Assembly (NCBI GenBank): GCA_013138975.1
Contig: WTBR01000095.1
Span: 1 to 49,877 of the forward strand
Length of the DNA stretch: 49,877 bases
Origin: Bacteroidales bacterium
GTDB taxonomy: Bacteria > Bacteroidota > Bacteroidia > Bacteroidales > UBA12077
Direction of reading: 5' to 3'
Below the pieces are notes generated by a model. The model worked only from the letters and a program-made list of their open reading frames with translations, ran no database searches and was not told the origin of the DNA. Both the position numbers and the translations under genes were made by a program. Below, in pieces: positions 36,829 to 45,122 of this stretch (position 1 is the first letter of the stretch; each line of letters opens with the position of its first letter).

Positions 36829-36861
36829 AGACCTAACAGGTTTTGAAAACCTGTTAGGTCT
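36829..36861. repeat. 33-bp perfect palindrome
   Basis: AGACCTAACAGGTTTT, one G, then its exact reverse complement. It fills the 54-base gap between the SIR2-TPR and AlkD-like genes. Palindromes of this wording occur in other Bacteroidota genomes as far as I recall. It would form a strong hairpin in the mRNA but has no T-run. Confidence 0.9.
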
Positions 36862-36874
36862 CAAAGCCAAAACA

Positions 36875-37591
36875 ATGACAGCTAAAGAATTATACCTAGA
36901 CATTAAAAACTTTTGCGCTCAAAATGCAGATGAAGCCATTGTTATAAAATATTCGCGCTACTTTAAAGGTGGTTTTAATGGTTATGGACTACACAAAGAT
37001 TTAATTCCGAATAAAGTAAAAGAAATTAAGAAGGAACCATGGTGTACAATAGATCTTGTTTATGAAGTTTCAAAACTACTTATACCTGAAGATAAATTCG
37101 AACTTCCTTCTTTTGCTGTTAATTTATTAAATGAATTCTCTAAAGAGTTTGATACAAGAACATTTCAAGAATTAGAATCCTGGTTTTCGTTTGGAATAAA
37201 CAATTGGGCACATACAGACGGAATAGTTCAATACTTTTTTCCTGTTTTTTGGAAAAAGGAAATTATTAAGCTTGATGATTTATCGGGATGGCGCACTGCT
37301 GAAAATAAATTTCAACGCAGATGTGTTCCTGTTGCAATGATAAAATACTTAAAGCACAGCACAGACATAGCAACAATGCTTAATTTCATTGATCCTATGA
37401 TGATGGATTCGGAACGAGAAGTTCATCAGGGATTGGGGTGGTTTTTACGTGAATGCTGGAAAAGGGATAGAAATGCTACTGAAAGTTTTTTAATGAAATG
37501 GAAAAATGATTGCGCTCGATTAATCATTCAATATGCAAGTGAAAAGATGACTAAAGAGGAACGATTAAAATTTAGAAGGGATAAAAAATAA
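36875..37591 (+). CDS. AlkD-like DNA alkylation repair (HEAT-repeat) protein
   Basis: 238 residues, all helical, with the family stretches ENKFQRRCVPVAMIKYLK and REVHQGLGWFLRECWKRD. AlkD-type glycosylases remove bulky or positively charged alkylated bases while wrapping DNA with HEAT repeats. Trp and Asp residues that could serve catalysis are present, but I cannot align them with certainty. The gene follows the SIR2-TPR gene on the same strand. Its 3' ~300 bases recur as four broken copies at 38571, 40202, 41818 and 43411, so it is the intact parent of the relics in the caspase array. Confidence 0.8.
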   Translation: MTAKELYLDIKNFCAQNADEAIVIKYSRYFKGGFNGYGLHKDLIPNKVKEIKKEPWCTIDLVYEVSKLLIPEDKFELPSFAVNLLNEFSKEFDTRTFQELESWFSFGINNWAHTDGIVQYFFPVFWKKEIIKLDDLSGWRTAENKFQRRCVPVAMIKYLKHSTDIATMLNFIDPMMMDSEREVHQGLGWFLRECWKRDRNATESFLMKWKNDCARLIIQYASEKMTKEERLKFRRDKK

Positions 37592-37669
37592 GAAGACTGT
37601 ATAAAATATCGATTTATCTTTTAGAGAATATTATATTGGAAAAAAACTTGTCAGAGTACAAATAATAAA

Positions 37670-37705
37670 GAGCTGTCAAATAAGAATTTGACAGCTCCTT
37701 TTTTT
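37670..37705. terminator. Bidirectional terminator
   Basis: GAGCTGTCAAAT (37670-37681) pairs with ATTTGACAGCTC (37686-37697), followed by CTTTTTTT. The other strand also runs into a T-rich tail. It separates the AlkD-like gene from the converging GG-leader peptide gene. Confidence 0.88.
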
Positions 37706-37707
37706 GT

Positions 37708-37872
37708 TTAAAAATAATACAAACAATGATTTTGAATACAAACATAATTAACATCAGGACGTTCACAATCCGCATCTGTAAAACAATTATGAGGAATTGC
37801 TCCACCATTAATATTTTTTTGATCTTTTTTGCTAATCTGCGTAGCACCGTTTAAATTTTTTAAATCTTTCAT
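37708..37872 (-). CDS. Double-glycine leader peptide (bacteriocin- or signal-like)
   Basis: 54 residues from the ATG at 37872; an upstream ATG at 37920 would spoil the leader. The N-terminus MKDLKNLNGATQISKKDQ, then KNINGG, is a typical GG leader of Bacteroidota peptides cut by C39-peptidase ABC exporters. The 30-residue mature part (AIPHNCFTDADCE...) has four cysteines at 30, 36, 45 and 50, suggesting two disulfides. No exporter or immunity gene is in the window. It sits beside a leftover caspase promoter region at the left edge of the array. A toxin or signalling role is inferred from the leader type. Confidence 0.65.
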   Translation of the reverse strand: MKDLKNLNGATQISKKDQKNINGGAIPHNCFTDADCERPDVNYVCIQNHCLYYF

Positions 37873-38197
37873 TGTAATAAAATATAGTTTATTTGGCCTT
37901 GAACATTTTAAAACCGTCAAAGCTTCGGTTTATTCTTTATACAAAGAGGCTATCCTAAAATTAAAAGAACAGCAATTATATCTATATGCAAAAAAATATG
38001 TTAATTAGCCTCTACAAGAAAACGCCAAATTACTCACAATCACTTCTATTTTTTAAAGGAGTTCGTGAGCTTCGCAAAGTTCTTGGTTATTCTCATTTTT
38101 AAAACAGTTACTTCGACAGGCTCAGTACACAGCATTTACAAAAGTAAACTCCTTGGTTTTCAAAAGCTTTTCGCTTACACTCAAGAGATTAGTAATT

Positions 38198-38570
38198 TAC
38201 TATACTGCATTAAAAATACATGCCAAATATGATTATTATTTTTTAAAATAAATCAAATAACGTTGATTTATTTATATATTTTTTTAAACATTTATTTTGT
38301 TTAATGTAGATTAAAAAGGAAATTGAAGGGTAAAATTTAAGATTAACGATTAAGTTAAAGGCTATTGCCAACACATAATCAAACTTATTTTACGAAAAAA
38401 AAGTTTAAAAATCATGAGATTATTCACAATTGAATTTGTTTAACAAACAGAAATCTACTTCTTACAAGAAATTTATATCTGGTTTAATACCAATGGGGTC
38501 TTTCAATATTTCTTTTCTGCATTTTAGAAAAGAAAAATCACAAAACTTGGTGAATTATAAGATCTGATAT
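38198..38570 (-). repeat. Orphan caspase upstream region (lost unit)
   Basis: Nearly identical to the region upstream of caspase gene 1 (39827-40200), starting with TACTATACTGCATTAAAAAT, but no caspase gene follows on its left. It is evidence of a deleted or replaced fifth unit. To its left, 37921-38190 holds AT-rich sequence with a short AAGAGGCTATCC..TAGCCTCT bracket (37943-38017) and a CTTCGACAGGCTCAG half-element at 38112. Confidence 0.75.
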
Positions 38571-38867
38571 GCCACTGAAAATAAATTCCAGCGCAGATGT
38601 GTTCCTGTTGCAATGATAAAATATTTAAAGCACAGCGCAGACTTAGCAACAATGCTTAACTTCATTGATTCGATGTTGATGAATTCGGAACGAGAAGTTC
38701 ATCAGGGATTGGGATGGTTTTAACGTGAATGTTGGAAAAGGGATAGAGCACTAACAGAATCTTTTCTCATGAAATGGAAAAATGATTGCGCTCGATTAAT
38801 CATTCAATATGCTACCGAAAAAATGACAAAAGAGGAACGATTAGATTTTAGAAGAGATAAAAAATAA
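38571..38867 (+). pseudogene. alkD 3' relic 1
   Basis: Matches the last ~97 codons of the AlkD-like gene (ENKFQRRCVPVAMIKYLK onward), but has no 5' part and a TAA inside GWF*RECW. The frame is otherwise open to the normal end KK-stop. It is the least decayed relic. Confidence 0.9.
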
Positions 38868-38871
38868 AGAT

Positions 38872-38896
38872 AGATGCTACCTTTTCAGTAGCATCT
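38872..38896. terminator. Hairpin terminator between relic 1 and caspase 1
   Basis: AGATGCTAC (38872-38880) / GTAGCATCT (38888-38896); on the minus strand it is followed by a T-rich stretch. It ends the caspase 1 transcript. Confidence 0.75.
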
Positions 38897-38936
38897 ATAT
38901 ATTTATAAGCGGTATAGCTTAATTAATTATAAAATA

Positions 38937-39791
38937 TTACAAATCAAAATCGCCTGCATAAGAATCTTTAAATGAAGGTGCTACACGAACACCAACACTT
39001 TTCGCCCATGCTTTCATTTGTGTAACAGCATATGAGAAATCAGGCTCAACATAAATATAATTCATTGAATCGAAACCTACCATTTGATAATAAGTAAATA
39101 CTCCATTTTGCATAGAAGCATCGCCATCATAAGAATATGTATTTTTACTTGATCCAACTGCAATTACTCTACCGGTTGCATTAAGATCTGTAGCCATAGC
39201 ACCTATCTCACAAGCATCAAAAGTAAACATCATTTTTGTACTTGTAGCATTTGAAAAAGTTGTTTCAAACCAACTACTATTAATATAATATAAATCAGTT
39301 GTAACGATATTACCACTACTTCCATGTCCTGAATAAACGAAAGCTATTTCGTTACCTGCTATTGATTGACTTGCAAGTGTAGCTAATGCAGATTCTATAT
39401 TGCTTTTTGTTGCACTTAAATCCTTTATACTTGTTACGCTATATCCTTCTGAAAGCAATTGTGATTTCCAATCATCAGCATCTTCATCACAATATGTAAG
39501 ATCATTTGCAGTACCTGCATAATTAGAAATACCAACTACCAAAGCATATTTAGTTCCAGGTTTTGCTGAGTTTTCATCAAGTTTTACTGCTAAAGCATCA
39601 TCTCCAGTTACCATAAATTGATCTATTACTTCTTGTGGTCTGGTATCTAATGTTGCGAAATCTGGTCGTACGGTATAATTTAGACTTTCAGCTGTGTCTG
39701 GAGTAAAAGCTTCTTCTTTTTGACAACTAATAAACATAACTCCTGATAATAATGCAAGAGCTGTTAATTTAATCCATTTTTGAGTTTTCAT
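38937..39791 (-). CDS. Caspase-like (C14) lipoprotein, paralogue 1
   Basis: 284 residues from the ATG at 39791. The lipoprotein signal MKTQKWIKLTALALLSG ends in FISC (Cys23). The residues after it, CQKEEAF, resemble the QKDDE-type export signal that sends Bacteroidota lipoproteins to the cell surface. The caspase-like p20 core is intact: YALVVGISNY, NDLTYCDEDADDW, His156 in FVYSGHGS, and Cys194 in FDACEIGAM. The C-terminus is SYAGDFDL, shared by all four copies as GDFDL. Bacterial C14 peptidases usually cut after Arg/Lys or Asp and act in cell death, signalling or processing. With no other domain, this is a bare surface or periplasmic protease. Upstream DNA matches the orphan region at 38198-38570. 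Confidence 0.88.
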   Translation of the reverse strand: MKTQKWIKLTALALLSGVMFISCQKEEAFTPDTAESLNYTVRPDFATLDTRPQEVIDQFMVTGDDALAVKLDENSAKPGTKYALVVGISNYAGTANDLTYCDEDADDWKSQLLSEGYSVTSIKDLSATKSNIESALATLASQSIAGNEIAFVYSGHGSSGNIVTTDLYYINSSWFETTFSNATSTKMMFTFDACEIGAMATDLNATGRVIAVGSSKNTYSYDGDASMQNGVFTYYQMVGFDSMNYIYVEPDFSYAVTQMKAWAKSVGVRVAPSFKDSYAGDFDL

Positions 39792-40201
39792 AATAAGGGT
39801 TTTTAAGGTTAAAAAAATTAGTAAATTACTATACTGCATTAAAAATACATGACAAATATGATTATTATTTTTTAAAATAAATCAAATAATGTTGATTTAT
39901 TTATATATATTTTTAAACATTTGTTTTGTTTAATGTAGATTAAAAAGGAAATTGAAGGGTAAATTTTAAGATTAACGATTAAGTTAAAGGCTATTGTCAA
40001 CACATAATCAAACTTGTTTTACGAAAAAAAAAGTTTAAAAAATCATGAGATTATTCACAATTGAATTTGTTTAACAAACAAATTTCTTCTTCTTACAAGA
40101 AATTTATATCTGAATTAATCCCAATGGGGTGTTTCAATATTTCTTTTCTGTATTTTAGAAAAGAGAAATCACAAAACTTGGTGAATTATAAGATCTGATA
40201 T

Positions 40202-40496
40202 GCCACTGAAAGTAAATTTCAACATAGATGTGTTCCTGTTGCTATGATTAAATACTTAAAGCATAGCACAGACTTAGCAACAAGGTTTAATTTCATTAAT
40301 TCGATGATGATGGATTTGGAACGTGAAGTTCACCAGAGATTGGGGTGGTTTATGCGTGAATGTTGGGAACGAGATAGAATTGCTAGCGAAAGTTTTTATT
40401 GAAATGGAAATTGATTGCGCTCGTTTAATCATTCAATATGCAAGTGAAAAAATGACTAAAAAGGAACGATTAAAATTTAGAAGAGTTAAAAAATAA
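40202..40496 (+). pseudogene. alkD 3' relic 2
   Basis: Same segment as relic 1, more substitutions. It carries a small deletion turning AGTTTTTTAATGAAATGG into AGTTTTTATTGAAATGG, which creates a TGA after ESFY. The same lesion is present in relics 3 and 4. Confidence 0.88.
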
Positions 40497-40501
40497 TAAC
40501 A

Positions 40502-40525
40502 GAGGCCGCCTTTTAGGACAGCCTC
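40502..40525. terminator. Hairpin terminator between relic 2 and caspase 2
   Basis: GAGGC (40502-40506) / GCCTC (40521-40525) with further partial pairing inside. It differs in wording from the other three array terminators and resembles the GAGGCTGTCC end of the MITE family. Confidence 0.55.
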
Positions 40526-40561
40526 GTATATTTATATGCAGTATAGTATAATTAATTAATA

Positions 40562-41416
40562 TTATAAATCAAAATCACCGGCATATGAATCATCATATGA
40601 TGGAGCAACCTTAACACCATGTAAACTAGCTGCCCATGCATACATTTCGTCACAAGCATATTGGCTGTCATCTTCAACATAAATATAATTCTCTGTATCG
40701 AAACCTTCCATTTGATAGTATGTAAATACACCATTTGCCATAGTAGCATCACCGTCATATGAATATCTTCTTGTATCTGAAGCAACTGTAACTATTCTAC
40801 CTGTAGCAGAAAGATCAGTTTTCATAGCACCTATTTGACAAGCATCAAAAGTAAACATCATTTTTGTACTTGTAGCATTTGAAAACGATGTTCCAAACCA
40901 TGTACTGCTTATATAAGCCAAATCGGTTGTTACGATACTACCTCTACTACCATGACCTGAATATACTAGAGATATTTCGTTACCTGCTATTGCTTGACTT
41001 GCAAGTGTAGCTACTGCAGATTCTATTGCGCTTTGTGTTGCATTTAAATCTTTTAACATTGTTACTGTATATCCTTCTGTTTGTAATCTTGCTCCCCAAT
41101 CATCTGCATCTTCATCACAATAGGTAAGGTCGTTAGCTGTACCTTCATAATCAGAAATACCAATTACTAAAGCATATTTTAAACCTTTTGCTGCATTTCC
41201 ATCAAGTTTTACTGCAACAGCATCTTCTGCGGTAAAAGTAAAATCAGCAATTACGCTTGCAGGCCTGGTATCTAAAGTTGCAAAATCCGGTCGCACAGTA
41301 AAATCTGCACTTACAATTGTTTCAGGTGTAAAAGCTTCTTCTTTTTGACAGCTAATTAATAAAACTCCTGATAATAAAGTTAAAACAGTTAATTTAATCC
41401 ATTTTTGCGTTTTCAT
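40562..41416 (-). CDS. Caspase-like (C14) lipoprotein, paralogue 2
   Basis: 284 residues from the ATG at 41416; an in-frame ATG at 41479 would spoil the signal peptide. Lipid-modified Cys23 is in LISCQKEEAF. Dyad: His155 (VYSGHGSRG) and Cys193 (FDACQIGAM). Compared with paralogue 1 it has different residues around the active site (SRGSIVTTDLAYIS versus SSGNIVTTDLYYIN) and a one-residue-longer loop before the end (SLHGVKVAPSYDD). Such changes may alter specificity. Its first half is nearly the same as paralogue 3 (EGTANDLTYCDEDADDWGAR). Confidence 0.88.
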   Translation of the reverse strand: MKTQKWIKLTVLTLLSGVLLISCQKEEAFTPETIVSADFTVRPDFATLDTRPASVIADFTFTAEDAVAVKLDGNAAKGLKYALVIGISDYEGTANDLTYCDEDADDWGARLQTEGYTVTMLKDLNATQSAIESAVATLASQAIAGNEISLVYSGHGSRGSIVTTDLAYISSTWFGTSFSNATSTKMMFTFDACQIGAMKTDLSATGRIVTVASDTRRYSYDGDATMANGVFTYYQMEGFDTENYIYVEDDSQYACDEMYAWAASLHGVKVAPSYDDSYAGDFDL

Positions 41417-41817
41417 AATTTGTTTTTTAAGATTAATAAAATGGTAACTTACTATACAGCAATATAAAATTATACTCAAATTACAATAATTATTTAAATA
41501 AAGCTATTTTATGTTAATGTTGTTTTTATCTTTCTTAAACATTATTATTTTAAATTACACATCTGCCATTTGCAATTTAGTATGCTGATTTTCAAATATC
41601 TCCTAATATAAATCACTATAAAAAACTTTTACAAACTTGATTTTCTCTTTATACCACCTATGTATTAAACCTAAGAGCAAGTGTCGGATAAAAAATAATT
41701 TTAAATGCTGCTAAATTTTTATAACTTACTTTCAATCTATTCATAATTTACCAAAAGTTTTCTTGTTTTATTTTACACTGATTTTTTTAAACCTCAATAT
41801 TTATCGAAATAAAAGTA

Positions 41818-42099
41818 TGCCGAGAATAAATTCCTGCATAAACATGTTCCTGTTACTATGATTATATTCTTAAAGCATACTACCTTGTTTAATTTCATTG
41901 ATTTGATGATAATGGATTCGAAACATGAAGTTTATCAGGGGTTGGGGTGGTTTATGCGTGAATGTTGGGGCCGAGATAGAATTGCTAGCGAAAGTTTTTA
42001 TTGAAATGGAAAAATGATTGCGCTCGTTTAATCATTCAATATGCTACTGAGAAAATAACAAAAGAGGAACGATTGAAATTTAGAAGAGATATAAAATAA
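41818..42099 (+). pseudogene. alkD 3' relic 3
   Basis: Readable as ENKFLHKHVPVTMI.., with a small internal deletion and the shared TTTTTATTGA lesion. More degraded than relic 2. Immediately upstream (41640-41817) is a non-coding stretch almost identical to 43230-43410. Confidence 0.85.
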
Positions 42100-42102
42100 A
42101 AT

Positions 42103-42127
42103 AGATGCTGCCTTTCGAGCAGCATCT
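42103..42127. terminator. Hairpin terminator between relic 3 and caspase 3
   Basis: AGATGCTGC (42103-42111) / GCAGCATCT (42119-42127), followed on the minus strand by a T-rich tail. Confidence 0.78.
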
Positions 42128-42159
42128 AAGTATTTAAAAATGCAATATAGTATAATTAA

Positions 42160-43008
42160 TTATAAATCAAAATCGCCAGTATATAAATCAGAATATGATG
42201 GAGCAACTCTAACATGAACACTATATGCCCATGAATACATTTTATCACAAGCATGTTGGCTATCATCTTCAACATAAATATAATTCTCTGTATCGAAACC
42301 TACCATTTGATAATAAGTAAATACACCATTTGCCATAGTAGGAGTACCATCATAAGAAGCTGTTCTTGTGTCTGAAGCAACTGTAATAATTCTACCTGTT
42401 GCAGCAAGATCAGTTTTCATTGCACCTATTTGACAAGCATCATAAGTAAACATCATTTTTGTACTGGTTGCATTAGAAAAAGTTGTTTCAAACCAACTAC
42501 TATTTATATAATATAAATCAGTTGTAACAATATTACCATTACTTCCATGTCCTGAATAAACAAAAGCTATTTCGTTACCAGCTGTTGCTTGACTTGCAAG
42601 TGTAGCTAATGCTAATTGTATTGCACTTTGTGTTGCATTTAAATCTTTTAACATTGTTACAGTATATCCTTCTGTTTGTAATCTTGCTCCCCAATCATCT
42701 GCATCTTCATCACAATAGGTAAGGTCGTTAGCTGTACCTTCATAATCAGAAATACCAATTACTAAAGCATTTTTACTTTTAGCTCCGTTTTCATTTAATT
42801 TTACTGCAACTGCATCTTCTGCGGTTAAAGTAAAATCAGCTATTACGCTTGCAGGTCTAGTGTCTAATGTTGCGAAATCTGGACGTACAGTATAATTTTG
42901 ACTTACAATTGTTTCTGGTGTAAAAGTTTCTTCTTTTTGACAACTAATAAACATAACTCCAGATAATAAAGCTAGAACTGATAATTTAATCGATTTTTGT
43001 GTTTTCAT
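42160..43008 (-). CDS. Caspase-like (C14) lipoprotein, paralogue 3
   Basis: 282 residues from the ATG at 43008. Lipoprotein Cys23 in FISCQKEETF. Dyad: His154 (VYSGHGSNG) and Cys192 (YDACQIGAM). The N-terminal half resembles paralogue 2, but the active-site stretch NIVTTDLYYINSSWFETTF is like paralogue 1. The gene therefore looks mosaic, as expected from recombination between tandem copies. It ends LYTGDFDL. Confidence 0.88.
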   Translation of the reverse strand: MKTQKSIKLSVLALLSGVMFISCQKEETFTPETIVSQNYTVRPDFATLDTRPASVIADFTLTAEDAVAVKLNENGAKSKNALVIGISDYEGTANDLTYCDEDADDWGARLQTEGYTVTMLKDLNATQSAIQLALATLASQATAGNEIAFVYSGHGSNGNIVTTDLYYINSSWFETTFSNATSTKMMFTYDACQIGAMKTDLAATGRIITVASDTRTASYDGTPTMANGVFTYYQMVGFDTENYIYVEDDSQHACDKMYSWAYSVHVRVAPSYSDLYTGDFDL

Positions 43009-43410
43009 AATTTGTTTTTTAAGATTAATAAAATGGTAACTTACTATACAGCAATATAAAATTAAACTCAAATTACAATAATTATTTAATTATAGCTACT
43101 TTATGTTAATGTTGTTTTCATTTTTCTTAAACAATATTATTTTAAATTGCACATCTCCCATTCGCAATTTAGTATGCTGTTTTTCAAATATCCCCTAATA
43201 TAAATCACTATAAAAAACTTTTACAAACTTGATTTTCTCTTTATACCACCTATGTATTAAACCTAAGAGCAAGTGTCGGATAAAAAATAATTTTAAATGC
43301 TGCTAAATTTTTACAACTTACTTTCAATCTATTCATAATTTACCAAAAGTTTTCTTGTTTTACGTTACACTGATTTTTTTAAACTTCAATGTTTATCGAA
43401 ATAAAAGTAT

Positions 43411-43690
43411 GCCGAGAATAAATTCCTGCATATACATGTTCCTGTTACTATGATTATATACTATAAAGCATACTACCGTGTTTAATTTCATTGATTCGAT
43501 GATAATGGATTCGAAACGTGAAGTTTATCAGGGGTTGGGGTGGTTTATACGTGAATGTTGGGAACGAGATAGAATTGCTAGCGAAAGTTTTTATTGAAAT
43601 AGAAAATGATTGAGTTTGTTTAATGATTCAATATACTACTGAAAAAATAACAAAGGAAGAATGATTAAAAGTTAGAAGAGATAAAAAAAA
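43411..43690 (+). pseudogene. alkD 3' relic 4
   Basis: The most decayed copy: substitutions throughout, the shared lesion, and further stops (GAATGATTAAAAGTTAG near the end). Position and order match the other relics. Confidence 0.82.
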
Positions 43691-43691
43691 T

Positions 43692-43716
43692 AGATGCTAC
43701 CTTTTGGGTAGCATCT
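43692..43716. terminator. Hairpin terminator between relic 4 and caspase 4
   Basis: AGATGCTACC (43692-43701) / GGTAGCATCT (43707-43716) with a five-base loop; the minus strand continues TATTTTTTTT, a good T-run. Confidence 0.85.
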
Positions 43717-43754
43717 AAATATTAATGCAGTATAGTATAATAAATTATAATATA

Positions 43755-44597
43755 TTATAAATCAAAATCGCCTGAATATAAATCAGAATATGAAGGAGCA
43801 ACTTTAACATGAACAGATTTTGCCCAAGCTAAAAATTCAGTAACAGCATAATCGGTATCATCTTCTAAATAAGAAAAACCTTCTGTATCGAATCCTTCCA
43901 TTTGATAATAAGTAAATACACCATTTGCCATAGCAGCAGTACCATCATAAGTATATCTTCTTGTGTCTGAACCAACAATAACAACTCTACCTGTAGCAGC
44001 AAGAGCAGTTTTCATAGCACCAATTTGACAAGCGTCATAAGTAAACATCATTTTTGTACTAGTTGAATTAGAAAAAGTAGTTGCAAAGTAAGAGCTACTT
44101 ATATAAGCCATATCAGTTGAAATAATATTTCCACTACTTCCATGTCCTGAATAAACAAAAGCAATTTCGTTACCAGCTGTTGCTTGACCTGCAAGTGTAG
44201 CTAGTGCAGATTCGATTGCACTTTGTGTTGCGTTTAAATCTTTTAACAATGTTACAGAATATCCTTCTGTTTGTAATCTTGCTGCCCAATCGTCAGCATC
44301 GTCATCACAATAAGTAAGATCGTTAACTGTACCAGCATAATCAGAAATACCAATTACTACAGCAGTTTTACTTTTAGCTCCGTTTTCATTTAATTTTACT
44401 GCAACAGCATCATCTGCGGTTAAAGTAAAATCAGCAATTACGCTTGTTGGTCTAGTGTCTATGAAATCAGGTCGTACAGTAAAACCTTCGCTTACATTTA
44501 CTTCAGGTGTAAAAGTTTCTTCTTTTTCACAGCTAATAAAAATAACTCCAGATAAAAGAGCTAAAACTGATAATTTAATCCATTTTTGAGTTTTCAT
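43755..44597 (-). CDS. Caspase-like (C14) lipoprotein, paralogue 4
   Basis: 280 residues, start at the only sensible ATG. Lipoprotein Cys23 in FISCEKEETF. Dyad: His152 (VYSGHGSSG) and Cys190 (YDACQIGAM). It lacks three residues in the linker (VRPDFIDTRP versus VRPDFATLDTRP). It differs from the others at AYISSSYFATTF and in the C-terminal part (EGFSYLEDDTDYAVTEFLAWAK). It is the outermost copy, and its upstream region (beyond 44641) is unlike those of the other copies. Confidence 0.88.
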   Translation of the reverse strand: MKTQKWIKLSVLALLSGVIFISCEKEETFTPEVNVSEGFTVRPDFIDTRPTSVIADFTLTADDAVAVKLNENGAKSKTAVVIGISDYAGTVNDLTYCDDDADDWAARLQTEGYSVTLLKDLNATQSAIESALATLAGQATAGNEIAFVYSGHGSSGNIISTDMAYISSSYFATTFSNSTSTKMMFTYDACQIGAMKTALAATGRVVIVGSDTRRYTYDGTAAMANGVFTYYQMEGFDTEGFSYLEDDTDYAVTEFLAWAKSVHVKVAPSYSDLYSGDFDL

Positions 44598-44641
44598 AAT
44601 AAGTTTTGTTAAGGTTAAAAATTAGTAAATTACTATACAGC

Positions 44642-45122
44642 ACAATAAAATCAATTATGTCAAATGTCATTTTTTTTACACAAACAAAAAACTTTTATTG
44701 TTCAACATTTATATTCGTAGCATAAACAGCGATAATTGTTGCGCTTGACTTTATATGAGTATAAATTTAAAATGACAATTACTACTATTTAATATTTTAA
44801 TAGAGTTTATTAAACAGTTATTATCTTTTAATATTGATAATAATTCTTTATGCAATGTGGGAAACTGCATTCTATTTTTAACAATAAAAAAGCATAAGAA
44901 ATATATTGAAGCTATGATTCCAAGAATTTAAATGAAAATGGCTGTTTCAAAGAATATATTTGTCAAGAAGTAATTCATAAAAACTCAATTATTAAGCTTT
45001 TTAATAAATAAGAAGTGATATTATTTCCGTTTTAAAAAAGACTATCTAAACAATTTTATAATGTCATTATTCCCTTTGGTCATAGGAAAGTTTCTTTGAA
45101 AAAAAATCACACATAAACTATG
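44642..45122. other. Intergenic region right of the caspase array
   Basis: About 480 AT-rich bases with no ORF I would call and no similarity by eye to the array's other upstream regions. It marks where the tandem duplication ended. Confidence 0.5.

Larger units (their letters stand above)
38198..44641. repeat. Tandem array of caspase/alkD-relic units, period about 1.6 kb
   Basis: Caspase stop positions at 38937, 40562, 42160 and 43755 give periods of 1625, 1598 and 1595 bases. Each unit holds an alkD 3' relic (plus strand), a hairpin terminator, a caspase gene (minus strand) and its upstream region. Flanking inverted repeats GCWGTATAGTA / TACTATACWGC occur next to every caspase gene: 40538/41450, 42142/43042, 43727/44631, with a weaker left copy at 38909 paired with 39827. 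Upstream regions come in two kinds: one shared by 38198-38570 and 39827-40200, the other by 41450-41817 and 43042-43410. Confidence 0.9.

Noticed and set aside
38571..38867. A second functional AlkD-like gene
   Set aside because: Only the last third is present and it contains an in-frame stop, so it is a relic.
40552..40785. 77-residue ORF inside caspase paralogue 2
   Set aside because: A frame-shifted shadow of the conserved caspase gene.
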